Source: Hymenobacter jejuensis (GTDB lineage: Bacteria > Bacteroidota > Bacteroidia > Cytophagales > Hymenobacteraceae). Taken from it: a stretch of DNA of 64,000 nucleotides. Shown here one piece after another: positions 40,044 to 48,594 of the stretch. Numbering within the stretch: the first letter of the stretch is position 1; every line of letters begins with the position of its first letter. The position numbers and the translations under genes are program-made. The notes beneath the pieces are model-generated. The model saw only the letters and a list, made by a program, of their open reading frames with translations. It was not told the DNA's origin and searched no databases. The stretch spans positions 1,178,001 through 1,242,000 of the forward strand of contig NZ_CP040896.1 in NCBI RefSeq assembly GCF_006337165.1. The letters run 5' to 3'.

Positions 40044-40912
40044 GCGTGCGCTTCGTTAAAAAATTCCAGCAGCAACCGATTCACCTCAGCGGGTTCTTCG
40101 TGCTGCACCCAGTGCGTGGCACTGGGCAGGTAGGTTAGCTGGCCGTGGTCGCACATCTCCAAGCTCATCTGAGCGAGTTGGGAGTTGAGAAAAGCATCGC
40201 GCTTGCCCCATATAATGCGAACAGGAATTCTAACGCGGGCATTCTTTCCTAATCCTGAGCGGAACCGGAAAGCCGCCCGGTACCAGTTAATCATGCTGCG
40301 CATTGCCCGCGGCTGCGACCAAGCCTGCTGATATAAAGCCAAATCGGCACCGCTAAACGTGCCGCGGCGGCTCGTGCCACGCAATGCGGAGCGGGCGACG
40401 CGCCAGTTGCGCCAGCGCGTCGCCCGCTCCGGCAGCCAAGGCACCTGAAAAAAGAACACGTACCAGCTTTTAAACAGCTGCGAGGGCGTGCGGCGGAGCG
40501 CCCGCGACAGCGTTCTTGGGTGCGGCACATTGAGAATCGCCGCTCGCCGTATCCTGTTTGGATATTTAATTGACAGCCACCACGTTACAACAGCGCCCCA
40601 GTCGTGCCCAACAACGATTGCCGACGACTGCCCCGCGGCATCCAGTAAGCCAATAACGTCGGCAGCAAGCGTAGCGACCTGATAGTCACGTATATGCAAT
40701 GGCTTGTCGCTCAGGTTGTAGCCGCGCTGATCGGGAGCCCAAACGCGGTAGCCCGCCTCAGCCAAGGGTTGAATCTGATGGCGCCAGCTATACCAAAACT
40801 CCGGGAAACCGTGCAACAGAATCACCAGCGGGCCTTGGCTAGGACCGCATTGGACTACGTGCAGCCTGATGCCGTTGGTCTGGACGTAGTGGTGCTCGAA
40901 AGGATAACCCAT
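40040..40912 (-). CDS. Alpha/beta hydrolase, epoxide-hydrolase-like
   Basis: A 290-residue hydrolase with the HGFPEFWYSWRHQ oxyanion motif (about residue 34) and GHDWGAVVTWW, whose aspartate is the nucleophile position of epoxide hydrolases and haloalkane dehalogenases. IIWGKRDAFLN supplies the acid residue and THWVQHEEP the catalytic histidine. It likely opens epoxides or cleaves esters in the cytoplasm. The unusual point is its place: it lies between the radical SAM gene and the DUF4130 gene and overlaps the latter by 4 bp, suggesting a shared pathway, although chance insertion in the operon is possible. Confidence 0.87.
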   Translation of the reverse strand: MGYPFEHHYVQTNGIRLHVVQCGPSQGPLVILLHGFPEFWYSWRHQIQPLAEAGYRVWAPDQRGYNLSDKPLHIRDYQVATLAADVIGLLDAAGQSSAIVVGHDWGAVVTWWLSIKYPNRIRRAAILNVPHPRTLSRALRRTPSQLFKSWYVFFFQVPWLPERATRWRNWRVARSALRGTSRRGTFSGADLALYQQAWSQPRAMRSMINWYRAAFRFRSGLGKNARVRIPVRIIWGKRDAFLNSQLAQMSLEMCDHGQLTYLPSATHWVQHEEPAEVNRLLLEFFNEAHA

Positions 40913-40957
40913 GCCGGCTTCTACCGCCTTTCTTGGCCGCGAGTTGTCGGTGCGCGC

Positions 40958-41143
40958 CTACGCCGCCTCGGTCTGCGTGGTTTGCGTAGCGGCTGCGTTG
41001 TTGGCGCGGGCAGCTTCGTGGAGTTGGCGCACGATGGGCAGCAGGTCGCTGAGTTTGCAGCAACAAGCCATACGGACAACTTTCATGTTGTTAGCGGTTT
41101 GCGTGGCGGCCGACGCGTCGGTGGCGCGGTGAGAAATAGTCAT
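40958..41143 (-). CDS. Possible small protein within the radical SAM operon
   Basis: A 61-residue open frame that fits neatly between its neighbours: its ATG is 13 bp after the radical SAM stop and its stop is 45 bp before the hydrolase start. The product is alanine/threonine-rich with a MACCCKLSDLLPIVRQL segment holding three adjacent cysteines. No family is recognised. It could be a real small gene or merely intergenic sequence; position is the main support. Confidence 0.35.
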   Translation of the reverse strand: MTISHRATDASAATQTANNMKVVRMACCCKLSDLLPIVRQLHEAARANNAAATQTTQTEAA

Positions 41144-41156
41144 AGCTCAGAGAGGC

Positions 41157-42449
41157 TTAGCTGGCTTGTGAAAACAGGTCGGTAGGTACGGGAGGGGCAA
41201 AAAGGTCAAGCTGTTGGGTTACCAACGCCGAACGCACAGAGCCGGAGCCAAATAAAATCTGGCGCCGGATGCTTTGCTCGTCGTAGTCGCGGGTTTCGAG
41301 GGATTGACCGCGGCAGGTAATGAAGTATTTGGCGCGCTTCAGCACCACCCCAAACTTGTGCAGGTGATCGAGCGACAGCGAAGCAAAGCGCCGGGCCGCC
41401 ACAATGCGCTTAGCCGAACGCGCCCCAATGCCGGGCACGCGCAGAATCATCTCGTAATCAGCAGTATTAACATCAATCGGGAATACGTGGCGATTGCGCA
41501 AAGCCCAAGCCAGCTTCGGATCAATCTCCAGATCCAAGAACGGATGTTCAGGGTCCAGAATTTCGTCGGCGTCGAAGCCGTAGAAGCGCATGAGCCAGTC
41601 GGTTTGATAGAGGCGGTGCTCCCGAATGACGGGCGGCTGCGTGGTTTGGGGCAGGCGAGCATCATCGCTAACCGGCACATACCCAGAATAATACACGCGC
41701 TTCAATCCGTAGCCTTTATAAAGCGAATCGGTGAGCTTGATGATCTGGTGGTCGTTTTCAGCGGAAGCCCCCACAATCAGCTGAGTGCTTTGGCCGGCGG
41801 CAGCAAACTGGGGCACCTTCTTGAATAAGGCTTTTTCTTCCTTATTCTGGGTGATGCCATCGCGGATCTGCGCCATTGGCGTCAGAATTTCCTCGTAATT
41901 CTTCTCCGGCGCGAGGTTTTGCAAACTCATTTCGGAGGGCAGCTCGATGTTCACGCTCAGGCGGTCGGCGTACAAACCGGCCTCCTGAATCAGCTCCGGC
42001 GAAGCGCCCGGAATGGTTTTGACGTGGATGTAACCATTGAATTTGTGTTCGGTACGCAGCTTTTTAATAATGCGAACCAAGCGCTCCATGGTATAATCGG
42101 AGTTGGAGAAAATGCCGGAACTCAAAAACAGCCCCTCGATGTAGTTGCGGCGGTAGAAGTTCATGGTCAGGTCCACAACTTCGTCGACGGTGAAGGCGGC
42201 GCGCTTCACGTCGTTGCTGCGCCGCGACACGCAATAGGCGCAGTCAAAAATGCAGTGATTCGTAAGCAGAATTTTGAGCAGCGACACACAACGGCCGTCT
42301 TCCGTGAAAGAATGGCAAATGCCCATGCCTTCCGCGTTGCCCAAGCCTTTATTTTCGTTTTTGCGCTTGCCGCCACTGCTGGAGCACGATACATCGTACT
42401 TCGCGGCGTCTGCCAAAATACTTAGCTTTTCCTGAATGCGCTCGTTCAT
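41157..42449 (-). CDS. Radical SAM protein, putative DNA modification/repair (TIGR03916 type)
   Basis: A 430-residue enzyme. The radical SAM cluster motif CxxxCxxC is in NHCIFDCAYCVSRRSND near residue 70, preceded by the family block AEGMGICHSFTEDGRCVSLL. Near the C-terminus a helix-hairpin-helix segment (LRVPGIGARSAKRIVAARRF) suggests DNA binding. The family is annotated as a putative DNA modification or repair protein and is regularly paired with DUF4130 proteins, as here (39216-40043). The chemistry is not known. Start at ATG 42449. It is divergent from the Omp85-like gene. Confidence 0.9.
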   Translation of the reverse strand: MNERIQEKLSILADAAKYDVSCSSSGGKRKNENKGLGNAEGMGICHSFTEDGRCVSLLKILLTNHCIFDCAYCVSRRSNDVKRAAFTVDEVVDLTMNFYRRNYIEGLFLSSGIFSNSDYTMERLVRIIKKLRTEHKFNGYIHVKTIPGASPELIQEAGLYADRLSVNIELPSEMSLQNLAPEKNYEEILTPMAQIRDGITQNKEEKALFKKVPQFAAAGQSTQLIVGASAENDHQIIKLTDSLYKGYGLKRVYYSGYVPVSDDARLPQTTQPPVIREHRLYQTDWLMRFYGFDADEILDPEHPFLDLEIDPKLAWALRNRHVFPIDVNTADYEMILRVPGIGARSAKRIVAARRFASLSLDHLHKFGVVLKRAKYFITCRGQSLETRDYDEQSIRRQILFGSGSVRSALVTQQLDLFAPPVPTDLFSQAS

Positions 42450-42735
42450 TCGACCTGTTTGATGGCTTAAAAATAAAGATTTATATCCAACCTGACAATA
42501 GATAACTAAGCTAATTTTTTTAGGAATGGTTCCTTGCGGCCTGCGGCATTTTTAACTTTTGCGAGGGCCGTGGCCTAAGCGCTCGAAAGGAATTTTGCGG
42601 CTTTCCGGCCCGTTTTCTATCTGCGCACGGCTTTGACGTTGCTTGTTTGACGGCGGCCTTCGCGGGCGTACTTTGTATCTTGTCGGGCTAGAAGCGCGGC
42701 GCCATCCGAAAGCCGGCTATTGTTGCGTTATCCTT
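42450..42735. promoter_or_regulatory. Divergent intergenic region radical SAM / Omp85-like gene
   Basis: 286 bp. It should contain promoters for both directions. TTTTTAACTTTTGCGAG near 42547-42563 resembles a plus-strand -7 element loosely. No gene is supported here: the frame from 42643 has only a TTG start and no signal sequence until 42736. Confidence 0.35.
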
Positions 42736-44688
42736 ATGATGTTGCGCTTTGCTTTCCCCTGCTTTTTGCCTCGCCTGCGCGGGGGGTGGCTGTGGCCTGC
42801 CCTCGTGTTGTGGATGGTGGCCGAACAGGTGCAAGCCCAGCAAACTGCGCCGGCGGCCGTGCCGGATACCACGCGCATCCAACCCGAAAACACCCGCCCC
42901 GATTCGTTGCGCCGACGCTTCGACCAAGAGCGCATCCTGACGGGTCTGAAGGCCTATACTAAGCGCAAAACCATTGTGGGCAAAGCCGCGTCGGCGCTGT
43001 TCAACTTCACCGAGCGCCGCGAAGACCGCGCTGGCCTCGATGCCCAACTCCTTGACCGCCAGTTTGATCAGCACAACTACAAGATTGTGCGCCGTATCAA
43101 CATTACGACGCTCGATGCCTTTGGCTACAGCATCAACGACCCGGCGCGGCAGCCGCGCAACTTCCTCGAGAAAACGGGCAATACCTTTCACATCAAAACC
43201 GTGCGCTCGCGCGTGCGGCAGGTGCTGTTGTTTCGGATCGGGCGGGAGTTGCAGCCGCAGGCGCTGTCTGAGTCGGAACGCTTGCTGCGCCAGACGCCCG
43301 AAATTCTGGATGCGCGGGTGTTTGTCAACGAGCAAACCACCTCCGCAGACAGCGTTGATATTGAGGTAGTTACCAAAGACGTATTTAGTATCACCGGTTC
43401 GTTCCAACTGCGCGATGTGGGCGCCGGGGTGGTTGGGGTGCGCGATAATAACTTTCTAGGGCAGGGTCACCAGTTTCGCAACGTGTACGAATACGGCCGC
43501 GGCAAGCCACAAACCTGGAAATACGAAGGCAGCTACCAGGTGCCGTTTCGCAACTTCGTTACCGGGCGGCTGCACTACCGCAACGAAGACCAGTTCCGCC
43601 AAGCCGACGTTACGTTTAGCCGCGGCTTCTACTCCGTCAAGACGCGCTATGCGGGCTCCCTCTCATTGGCCGACTATTACCAGGGCGTCACGCTGGCCGT
43701 GCCGCCCGAAGGCCAGCCGTATGTATTTCATCCGCTGCGCTATACGGTGCAGGATGGGTGGCTGGGCCGCTCCTTCAGCCTGCATAGCTACGACTTGGCC
43801 TACGAAAACCCGGCGCGGCTGATTTTGTCGGGACGGGCCATTCATACGCAATATTCGGAGCGGCCCATCACCGATTCGGTCAATAACAAGTCGGCGTACC
43901 GCACTACCTCGCTGCTGCTGGGCACCATCGGCTACAGCGTAAGGCGCTATTACAAAGACAAATATCTATTCGGCTTCGGCCGCACCGAGGATATCCCGAC
44001 GGGTACATTGCTGGGCTTTACCATGGGCTACGAGCTCAACGAAGAGTTCAACCGCAATTATTATGGCGTGCGCGCGGCGTGGGCGGGCTACAACCCCTTG
44101 CACGGGTACCTCTACCTCAACGCCGAGTTTGGCAGCTTCCTGCGCCGCCCCCAAAACGACTGGCAGCAAGGCCTGCTCAACACCGAAATCCTGTATTTCA
44201 CGCCTTTGTATAACACCGGCAACTGGCAGTGGCGCCACTTTTTCTGGAATCGCTCGTCGTTGGGCTTTCATCGCCTCGATAGCGAAACGCTGCTCAGCAT
44301 CGATGGCGTGCGGGGCCTGCGCGGCTTCCAGACCGACGGCTTGTTGCGCGGGGCCAGCCGCTTCGTGGTCAACTACGAGGCCAACGTATTTACGCCGGTT
44401 TCCTTTTTGGGCTTCCGCTTGGCGGCCATTGCCTTTGCCGATGCCGCCTGGATAACGCCTAATATCAAAGGTGGGCTGCCGTTTCATGAGTCGCCGTACA
44501 TGGGATTTGGCGCCGGTTTGCGGTTCCGCAACGAGTACACGGCCATCCGCACCCTCCAGATTCTGATCGGCTATTACCCGCGCGGGCAGTACACCAACAA
44601 CGGGTTGCGCATTTTTGAAAGCTCGCGGCCGTATTACGGCTTCAACGATTTTGGCTTTGGCCAGCCCAACACCGCCCGCTTCGATTAA
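42736..44688 (+). CDS. Omp85-like outer membrane beta-barrel protein
   Basis: About 650 residues. A signal region (WLWPALVLWMVAEQVQAQQ) is followed by a POTRA-like stretch (residues 120-250, with ERLLRQTPEILDARVFVNEQ and DSVDIEVVTKDVFSITGSFQ) and a C-terminal barrel of the bacterial surface-antigen type: RGLRGFQTDGLLRGASRFVV carries the conserved RGF loop and it ends in an aromatic strand. Such proteins insert or export others at the outer membrane; this one has fewer POTRA repeats than BamA and resembles TamA-like or Bacteroidota-specific relatives. The ATG at 42736 gives a normal signal peptide. Confidence 0.82.
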   Translation: MMLRFAFPCFLPRLRGGWLWPALVLWMVAEQVQAQQTAPAAVPDTTRIQPENTRPDSLRRRFDQERILTGLKAYTKRKTIVGKAASALFNFTERREDRAGLDAQLLDRQFDQHNYKIVRRINITTLDAFGYSINDPARQPRNFLEKTGNTFHIKTVRSRVRQVLLFRIGRELQPQALSESERLLRQTPEILDARVFVNEQTTSADSVDIEVVTKDVFSITGSFQLRDVGAGVVGVRDNNFLGQGHQFRNVYEYGRGKPQTWKYEGSYQVPFRNFVTGRLHYRNEDQFRQADVTFSRGFYSVKTRYAGSLSLADYYQGVTLAVPPEGQPYVFHPLRYTVQDGWLGRSFSLHSYDLAYENPARLILSGRAIHTQYSERPITDSVNNKSAYRTTSLLLGTIGYSVRRYYKDKYLFGFGRTEDIPTGTLLGFTMGYELNEEFNRNYYGVRAAWAGYNPLHGYLYLNAEFGSFLRRPQNDWQQGLLNTEILYFTPLYNTGNWQWRHFFWNRSSLGFHRLDSETLLSIDGVRGLRGFQTDGLLRGASRFVVNYEANVFTPVSFLGFRLAAIAFADAAWITPNIKGGLPFHESPYMGFGAGLRFRNEYTAIRTLQILIGYYPRGQYTNNGLRIFESSRPYYGFNDFGFGQPNTARFD

Positions 44689-44733
44689 TTGCGGAGTATG
44701 AAGAAAAGAATAAAAAAGCGATGTTTGCCTTTG

Positions 44734-44767
44734 TATATAAGCAATTCATAATCAATCACTTATATAC
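44734..44767. repeat. AT-rich palindrome after the Omp85-like gene (AT copy 8)
   Basis: TATATAAGCAATTCATAATC followed by AATCACTTATATAC. Arms TATATAAG and CTTATATA are exactly complementary; the left part of the core is TTCAT instead of TTGAT. Confidence 0.75.
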
Positions 44768-44801
44768 ATGGCCTTATTTCGAATAACATTTCTTAAGCAC
44801 C

Positions 44802-44809
44802 TACCTTTG
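44802..44809 (+). promoter_or_regulatory. Putative promoter -7 element (TACCTTTG) of the CvfB-like gene
   Basis: TACCTTTG matches the Bacteroidota consensus TAnnTTTG exactly and lies 49 bp before the ATG at 44859. A matching -33 TTTG box is not obvious. Confidence 0.5.
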
Positions 44810-44858
44810 CCTGCTTGCTTGTAGCGAGCTTACCCGAGAACTTAATTTCCGATTGCAT

Positions 44859-45692
44859 ATGCTGCTGGGCGATTACAATGAGCTGGAAGTAGCTCGCGAA
44901 GTGGATTTTGGATTGTACCTGACTTCCGACGACGGCGATCTGCTGATACCGGGCAAATACGTGCCGGAGGGCACCCGCGTGGGCGATTTTCTGCGCGTAT
45001 TCGTGTACCGCGACTCCGAAGACCGCCTCATTGCCACCACTTTGGAGCCGCTGGTGCGCGTGGATGAGTTTGCGGTGCTCACGGTGCGCGACGTGAGCGA
45101 CATCGGTGCCTTCCTGGATTGGGGTCTTGAAAAGGACCTGTTCCTGCCCTACCGCAACCAGCGCCGCCGCCTGCGCCCCGGCGACCGTGTGGCCGTGTAC
45201 GTGTACCTCGACGAAACTTCCGACCGCATTGTGGCCACGGCCAAATACGAACGCTACCTCAGCAAGGAGCCTTTCCCCGGCCAACCCGGCGACGCCGTGC
45301 AGGTGCTCGTCGCCAACGAGTCGGAGCTGGGCTACGCCGTGATCGTGAACAAAGCATATCCCGGCTTGCTCTACCACAACGAAGTCTTCCGGCCGCTGCG
45401 CCTTGGCGACATCCACACGGCCTACGTGCGCCGAGTCCGCGACGACGGCAAGCTCGACGTGAGCCTGCAACGCACGGGCTACGACGAAGCCGTGGCCGCC
45501 ACCGATACGCTACTGGCCGCGTTGCGCAAAGCCGGCGGCACGCTGCCCCTCTCCGACAAAAGCGAGCCCGACGACATCTACCGCCGCTTGGGCATGAGCA
45601 AAAAAGTGTTCAAAAAAGCCTTGGGCAGCCTTTACAAACAGGGCGTAGTGCAACTAGCGCCAGACGAGACGCGACTTGTAGAAGGCAAGTAA
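44859..45692 (+). CDS. S1 domain RNA-binding protein, CvfB-like
   Basis: A 277-residue protein with tandem S1-like beta-barrels: GDYNELEVAREVDFGLYLTS (domain 1), VRDVSDIGAFLDWGLEKDLF (domain 2, a classical S1 opening) and NESELGYAVIVNKAYPGLLY (domain 3). These are followed by a C-terminal winged helix (DDIYRRLGMSKKVFKKALGS). Domain order and length match CvfB/YitL proteins, which bind RNA and affect gene expression; the exact role here is unknown. I chose the ATG at 44859 over a TTG two codons upstream. Transcribed from its own probable promoter. Confidence 0.88.
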   Translation: MLLGDYNELEVAREVDFGLYLTSDDGDLLIPGKYVPEGTRVGDFLRVFVYRDSEDRLIATTLEPLVRVDEFAVLTVRDVSDIGAFLDWGLEKDLFLPYRNQRRRLRPGDRVAVYVYLDETSDRIVATAKYERYLSKEPFPGQPGDAVQVLVANESELGYAVIVNKAYPGLLYHNEVFRPLRLGDIHTAYVRRVRDDGKLDVSLQRTGYDEAVAATDTLLAALRKAGGTLPLSDKSEPDDIYRRLGMSKKVFKKALGSLYKQGVVQLAPDETRLVEGK

Positions 45693-45790
45693 GCTTCGGG
45701 GGCCGGCAGGTAGCTTTTTGTGCCGCTTCTTCCGTATGAGGAATCGAATCTCGGCTCCCCCTTGCTTCTTTCCCTACGCTACACCGCCCC

Positions 45791-46456
45791 ATGACTCCCC
45801 AGAAAACTGCCCTCATTGCCGGTGCTACCGGCTTGGTAGGCAGCACATTGCTGCCTTTGCTGCTAGCCTCCGAACGCTACGCAAAAGTTATCACCGTGGG
45901 GCGGAGGCCCTTGCCGCTGGTACACCCCAAACTGGAACAACGCGTCATGGACCTAGACCAACTGGAAGAAAACCGCTTGGGCTTAATCGCCGATGATGTG
46001 TACTGCTGCTTGGGCACGACTATGCGCCAAGCCGGTTCCAAGGAGGCTTTCTATAAGGTTGACTATCTGTACGTTGTAAAACTAGCTGCTATTACAGCCG
46101 GGAATTTTGCGGCGCAGTTTCTGGTGGTTTCGGCCATGGGCGCCGACGCAGAGTCGCGCATTTACTACAACCGGGTAAAAGGCGAAATGGAAGACGCCGT
46201 TCGGCAGACGCCGTTTCGGGTAATTCATATTTTCCGGCCGTCGCTGCTGCTGGGCGAGCGCCGCGAAAAACGGCTTGGCGAGCAAATAGGCTTTGTACTT
46301 ATGAAGCTGCTGAATCCGTTGCTGCTGGGGCCTTTGCGTAAGTACCGGGCCGTGCCGGCTGCGGCCGTTGCCCGCGCCATGATCCGGGCCGCGGCCGAAG
46401 ATGGCGGCGGTGTGCGCGTCCATCTTTCCGACGAAATTGCGGAGAGCGGAAGATAA
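45791..46456 (+). CDS. NAD(P)-binding atypical SDR (TIP30/HTATIP2-like)
   Basis: A 221-residue Rossmann-fold protein. The dinucleotide loop is LIAGATGLVGSTLLP (residues 8-22), then VYCCLGTTMRQAGSKEAFYK, LVVSAMGADAESRIYYNRVK (Y/K pair of the SDR type) and FRPSLLLGERREKRLGE. Such proteins are oxidoreductase-like and sometimes only sense NADPH; substrate unknown. It follows the CvfB-like gene with a 98 bp gap on the same strand and may share its transcript. Confidence 0.85.
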   Translation: MTPQKTALIAGATGLVGSTLLPLLLASERYAKVITVGRRPLPLVHPKLEQRVMDLDQLEENRLGLIADDVYCCLGTTMRQAGSKEAFYKVDYLYVVKLAAITAGNFAAQFLVVSAMGADAESRIYYNRVKGEMEDAVRQTPFRVIHIFRPSLLLGERREKRLGEQIGFVLMKLLNPLLLGPLRKYRAVPAAAVARAMIRAAAEDGGGVRVHLSDEIAESGR

Positions 46457-46482
46457 AAATAGCAAGCGTCGAAGTTGATTTG

Positions 46483-46490
46483 TATTTTTG
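46483..46490 (+). promoter_or_regulatory. Putative promoter -7 element (TATTTTTG)
   Basis: TATTTTTG fits TAnnTTTG and lies 38 bp before the ATG of the beta-barrel gene at 46529. No convincing -33 box is seen at the expected distance. Confidence 0.4.
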
Positions 46491-46528
46491 CAAGAGAATC
46501 AACTTTCCTTTTCGCTTTCTATTTTCCT

Positions 46529-47104
46529 ATGAAACAACTGTTTCCACGTTTGATGATCCTGCTGTTGCTGCTTACGTCAGGGGCGGCTCATGCACAAAGC
46601 AAGAAAGGCCGAAGCAGCGGTAGCGCCGGAGCAGGCTACAACACCGGCCTTGGGTTGCGCGCCGGCGGGTATTCTTCGGGCCTGACTTTTAAGCATTTCA
46701 TAAGTGGCAAAAACGGGGTCGCTTTTGAAGGCCTGGTTACCACCGAATACAAGGCCCATGGCGCCCGCGTAACCTTGCTTCTAGAAAAGCACCTGCCTGT
46801 CGCCGACGTCAAAAACCTGCAATTCTATTACGGGGCTGGTGGCCACGTAGGCTCCTATCGTGGCCGTTACTACTACGTGGGACGGTGGGAAACGCGCGGT
46901 AAGCACAAAGATGTGTATTACACTTACTACGAAGACGATACCAACTACATCGCCTTCGGGGCCGACCTGATTTTGGGTCTGGAATACAAATTGCCCGACC
47001 TGCCGTTCGTAGTAGGCGTCGATTACAAGCCATTTTTCGAGGTGTTTGACGGCTACAGCGGCTTCTACAACGATGCGGCCCTGAGCTTGCGCTTCACTTT
47101 CTAA
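46529..47104 (+). CDS. Outer membrane beta-barrel protein (hypothetical)
   Basis: A 191-residue exported protein. The signal peptide (LFPRLMILLLLLTSGAAHAQ) is followed by a Gly/Ser-rich linker and alternating hydrophobic strands rich in Tyr, such as LGLRAGGYSSGLTFKHFISG, LQFYYGAGGHVGSYRGRYYY and DLILGLEYKLPDLPFVVGVD, ending in a terminal aromatic residue (LSLRFTF). This is a small OmpA-like/outer membrane beta-barrel pattern without further domains. Function unknown. The ATG at 46529 fits the signal peptide. It ends at a long bidirectional terminator shared with the next lipoprotein gene. Confidence 0.78.
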   Translation: MKQLFPRLMILLLLLTSGAAHAQSKKGRSSGSAGAGYNTGLGLRAGGYSSGLTFKHFISGKNGVAFEGLVTTEYKAHGARVTLLLEKHLPVADVKNLQFYYGAGGHVGSYRGRYYYVGRWETRGKHKDVYYTYYEDDTNYIAFGADLILGLEYKLPDLPFVVGVDYKPFFEVFDGYSGFYNDAALSLRFTF

Positions 47105-47109
47105 TTTCA

Positions 47110-47167
47110 GAGCTGCATATAAAAAAGGCCCGCTGATTGCTCAGCGGGCCTTTTTTATATGCAGCTC
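47110..47167. terminator. Bidirectional terminator with 27-bp perfect arms
   Basis: 47110-47136 is the exact reverse complement of 47141-47167 around a TTGC loop. The GC stem GGCCCGCTGA is flanked by AAAAAA and TTTTTT, and pairing continues ten bases beyond the T-tract. Located between convergent genes. Confidence 0.92.
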
Positions 47168-47179
47168 ATAGCCAACCGT

Positions 47180-47467
47180 TTATCTTACACGATAACCACG
47201 GTGCCCACGCATGTTATTGTTGTAATAACCGGGACGGGGTGCCACAATCACGCGTTGTGGCCGCACAATTACCGGAGCAGGCCGCACGTACACACGAGCC
47301 GGCCGGTAATACGGACGATAGTACGGCCGCGGGTAAGGCCGATAATACGGGCCGTAGTAAGGGTCCGTTGATACGACGGCTGTGCCGGCCGAGGCTACGC
47401 AACCTGTCAGCAGCGAACCCGACAGGAGCAAAATGAACAGAGCAGGTATTTTCAGAAATTTTTTCAT
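47180..47467 (-). CDS. Small tyrosine/proline/arginine-rich lipoprotein
   Basis: A 95-residue protein. The signal FILLLSGSLLTGCVASAG has a lipobox with cysteine near residue 23. The mature part is low-complexity: repeats of YYRPYPRPYYRPYYRP followed by VRPAPVIVRPQRVIV and a basic tail. Such proteins are common in Bacteroidota envelopes but have no known function. It is convergent with the preceding beta-barrel gene. Confidence 0.75.
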   Translation of the reverse strand: MKKFLKIPALFILLLSGSLLTGCVASAGTAVVSTDPYYGPYYRPYPRPYYRPYYRPARVYVRPAPVIVRPQRVIVAPRPGYYNNNMRGHRGYRVR

Positions 47468-47563
47468 AGTCGTAGAGCAAGCAGAGTTTTAAACGCTTGT
47501 ACCTACCTTAGACTACTTGAGGATGCTAAGGTTTAATGGAAGTTTTGCCATTGGCTATCACTT

Positions 47564-48565
47564 CTAAAGCCGTATACGATAAGTAGTTGCGGAAGTGCCG
47601 CCAAACAAGCCGTAACCCGGACGGATGTTGGAAAACAGGGGCGCCGGCTCGGCAAACGGGTTGTCGCCGGTGTTGTTGTAGCGTCCTAGCGATTGGTAGA
47701 ACAGGTACATATCGCGGGTAAGCGAGCCGACCACCACTTCCACGTAAGCCGGCGCCGGAATGTCGGCGGGGTTGCCGGTGTAGCGGCCGTTGTAATACCC
47801 TTGTACGTCATTAGCCAACGACAACTGCTGACCGTTACCGTTGGTATCGGCGTAGGGCGATTTGTTGTACAAGATACCTATACCTGACAGCTCAAATCGC
47901 TGTAAGTTACTGACGTCGTTGGAGTTATTACTATTATCTCGCTCCAGGTAGCCCCACAACCGGCCTCGCTCATCCAACACTCGGGCATAGGCGATGTAGT
48001 AGTCTGTAGTGGCTGCGTTGTCGGCTACGGCGAGAGTAAGGTGCCCAAAAACCCGCTGTTGGTAACTGTTATAAGGATCGGATCTGGGCGGCGTTCGGGG
48101 AGTGTAGGTTGCCGACGCGATGACGGGCGTAGCCGGCAGCGTGAGGCTGCTTTCGACGGTTTCGAGGCCGGGTACCTTGGCGCGTATCGTGTAGGTCTGG
48201 CCGGGCCGGGCCACAAAGCCCATAGTGGGCCGGTAATAGCCGTCGTAGTAGAAGTAACTGTTCGTGCCTGGGCTCGGGTTGGCAATCGGTTGGAAGCGCT
48301 CGATTACGGTACCGCTGGCATCCTGCACTTCCACGGTAGCGTCGGTGCGGCCGGTCAGGCGCTTGGTCTCAAACACCCCTTGACTGCTACTCACGAACAC
48401 TTGCCGCTGCCCCAACACGGCCGAATCGCGGGTATCGGTGTTGAGGATATACAGTAATGAAATGCGCGGTGTGTGAGGCGGCGCGGGCACGTCGATGGCG
48501 GTTTCGCAGGCCGCCAGACCCAGCATGGCGCTCAAGGCCAGAAGAGAAAATATGATATTCTTCAT
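47564..48565 (-). CDS. DUF4249 family lipoprotein
   Basis: About 333 residues. The signal IIFSLLALSAMLGLAACETA has its lipobox cysteine near residue 20, followed by beta-rich DUF4249 features: ISLLYILNTD, ESSLTLPATPVIASATYTP, YQQRVFGHLTLAVADN and a late LFYQSLGRYNNTGDNPFAEP with FSNIRPGYGLFGG. DUF4249 proteins are outer-membrane lipoproteins that accompany TonB-dependent receptors, which fits the gene directly upstream (48587). The ATG at 48565 is used; a TTG at 48571 precedes it. Role probably ligand binding or receptor accessory (inference). Confidence 0.88.
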   Translation of the reverse strand: MKNIIFSLLALSAMLGLAACETAIDVPAPPHTPRISLLYILNTDTRDSAVLGQRQVFVSSSQGVFETKRLTGRTDATVEVQDASGTVIERFQPIANPSPGTNSYFYYDGYYRPTMGFVARPGQTYTIRAKVPGLETVESSLTLPATPVIASATYTPRTPPRSDPYNSYQQRVFGHLTLAVADNAATTDYYIAYARVLDERGRLWGYLERDNSNNSNDVSNLQRFELSGIGILYNKSPYADTNGNGQQLSLANDVQGYYNGRYTGNPADIPAPAYVEVVVGSLTRDMYLFYQSLGRYNNTGDNPFAEPAPLFSNIRPGYGLFGGTSATTYRIRL

Positions 48566-48594
48566 AAACAACTTAGAATCAATTGCTTAGAATT
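48564..48594. repeat. Degenerate AT-rich palindrome at the TonB receptor stop
   Basis: ATAAACAACTTAGAATCAAT followed by TGCTTAGAATT. It follows the layout of the AT family but with several changes, and overlaps the receptor's TAA stop (48587-48589) and the start of the DUF4249 gene. Confidence 0.4.

Noticed and set aside
40839..41066. Alternative 75-codon frame on the minus strand before the hydrolase gene
   Set aside because: Overlaps the start of the well-supported alpha/beta hydrolase in another frame; composition is that of a shadow frame.
47260..47380. Regular short repeats that look array-like (possible CRISPR or satellite)
   Set aside because: They are the DNA of a coding repeat (YRPYYRP) in a small lipoprotein; no spacer-repeat structure and no cas genes.
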